This document shows, one piece after another, positions 6,136 to 6,490 of a stretch of 6,490 bases of DNA. The stretch covers positions 1 to 6,490 of the forward strand of contig JBEIRG010000249.1 in the NCBI GenBank assembly GCA_040376155.1. The letters are read 5' to 3'. Each line of letters starts with the position of its first letter. The stretch's first letter is position 1. This DNA comes from CADCWF01 sp903864575 (lineage in GTDB: Bacteria > Chloroflexota > Chloroflexia > Thermomicrobiales > UBA6265). The notes below the pieces were generated by a model that searched no databases, had not been told where the DNA came from, and worked only from the letters and a program-made list of their open reading frames with translations. The position numbers and the translations under genes were made by a program.

Positions 6136-6224
6136 GTGGGCCCACCACCAAGAGCGCTCCCCGAGACGATGACTCCTGTTATGGCGAGCGCGATGAGCGC
6201 GATCGCGATGATGTACCCAGCCAC
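6120..6224 (-). CDS. Single-transmembrane microprotein, 34 residues
   Basis: A short reading frame starts at GTG 6224, the base right after the HMG-CoA lyase stop (TGA, 6225-6227), and ends at TAG 6120-6122. GGGAGG (6232-6237, inside the lyase 3' end) sits 7 bases before the GTG, which is good spacing. Residues about 4-22 (YIIAIALIALAITGVIVSG) form one uninterrupted hydrophobic helix with no charge, followed by a short Gly-rich, charged tail ending ADKE. About three quarters of codons end in G or C, like the neighbours. It does not resemble a named family to me. It could be a small membrane protein partnering an enzyme or transporter in this transcript. Chance is the main alternative, since short Ile/Ala/Leu runs arise easily in GC-rich DNA. 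Its 3' end overlaps the candidate folded leader of the peptidase gene. Confidence 0.6.
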   Translation of the reverse strand: MAGYIIAIALIALAITGVIVSGSALGGGPTADKE

Positions 6225-6490
6225 TCACGCGCCTCCCTGATCCCGATTGGCCAATGCGGCCTGCAGCGCGGCCACGGCGTTTTCGACCGTGCGCGTATCG
6301 ACGCCGGTTTCGTAACCCCGCGCGTGGAGATAGGCGAGCAGGGTCTCGGTGGCAAGGTTGCCGGGTGCACCGGGCGCAAACGGACACCCGCCCAAGCCGC
6401 CTGCGCTGCTGTCGAAGATGCGGATACCGTGGTCGAGCGCCACGGCAGTATTGTCCAGGGCGCGGCCGCCAGTGTCGTGCATGTGCAGGC
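6225..6490 (-). CDS. Hydroxymethylglutaryl-CoA lyase, C-terminal part (5' end beyond window)
   Basis: The final 87 or so residues of a DRE-TIM-barrel metallolyase that splits 3-hydroxy-3-methylglutaryl-CoA into acetyl-CoA and acetoacetate, the last step of leucine breakdown. The visible part begins in the metal-binding HMHDTGG motif (the two histidines are at 6483-6485 and 6477-6479). It continues through FDSSAGGLGGCPFAPGA, with the catalytic-loop cysteine at 6384-6386, and GNLATE, with the metal-binding asparagine at 6357-6359. It then ends in a typical helical tail. Family members are about 300 residues, so two thirds lie beyond the right edge. The stop is immediately followed by the microprotein start. 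A close relative acting on another branched hydroxyacyl-CoA cannot be excluded from this part alone. Confidence 0.93.
   Translation of the reverse strand, partial: LHMHDTGGRALDNTAVALDHGIRIFDSSAGGLGGCPFAPGAPGNLATETLLAYLHARGYETGVDTRTVENAVAALQAALANRDQGGA

Noticed and set aside
6183..6210. Tandem repeat-like run (two copies of gagcgcgat) in the microprotein
   Set aside because: It is explained by repeated Ile-Ala-Leu codons of the hydrophobic helix, so it is not called as a separate repeat.
1..6490. CRISPR array, tRNA, rRNA, insertion sequence, prophage or defence genes
   Set aside because: No regularly spaced repeats, no cloverleaf or rRNA-like sequence, no transposase or integrase motifs, and no gene resembling a defence component was seen.

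Overview
The window is a G+C-rich, densely packed bacterial chromosome segment that looks like ordinary housekeeping and metabolic territory. I see no mobile element, CRISPR array, tRNA or rRNA. Codon third positions are mostly G or C. The secreted cupin with an Ala/Thr/Pro-rich linker, and the general style of the proteins, make me lean towards Chloroflexota (Thermomicrobia-like). That is an impression from composition, not a test; an actinobacterium or another high-GC lineage remains possible.

Left block (1-4004, all minus strand, read from 4004 downwards): a PLP-dependent threonine/serine dehydratase without a regulatory ACT domain, a 45-base gap, a secreted small cupin protein, the radical-SAM heme chaperone HemW joined to the cupin gene by a 4-base ATGA overlap, and FolC (dihydrofolate/folylpolyglutamate synthase), which overlaps hemW by 23 bases and runs off the left edge. 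The spacing predicts one transcript. The products (amino-acid deamination, an exported cupin, heme delivery, folate polyglutamylation) do not form one pathway, so this is probably co-transcription of housekeeping genes.

Centre (4005-4474): a 104-base divergent intergenic region with a plausible sigma-70-type promoter on the plus strand. Its -10 box overlaps a -10-like box on the minus strand, so it could fire both ways. It drives the only plus-strand gene, a 121-residue protein I do not recognise.

Right block (4458-6490, minus strand, read from the right edge downwards): the C-terminal third of an HMG-CoA lyase, a 34-codon single-transmembrane microprotein starting one base after the lyase stop, a leader able to fold into a three-way-junction-like structure, an M42-family metallo-aminopeptidase, a strong 11-bp hairpin, and a stand-alone CheY-like response regulator. 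The regulator gene meets the unknown plus-strand gene tail to tail with a 17-base overlap.

The least expected items are the microprotein, the folded leader before the peptidase, the hairpin before the response regulator and the symmetric divergent promoter. None proves a new system, but the microprotein-leader-peptidase arrangement is the best candidate here.
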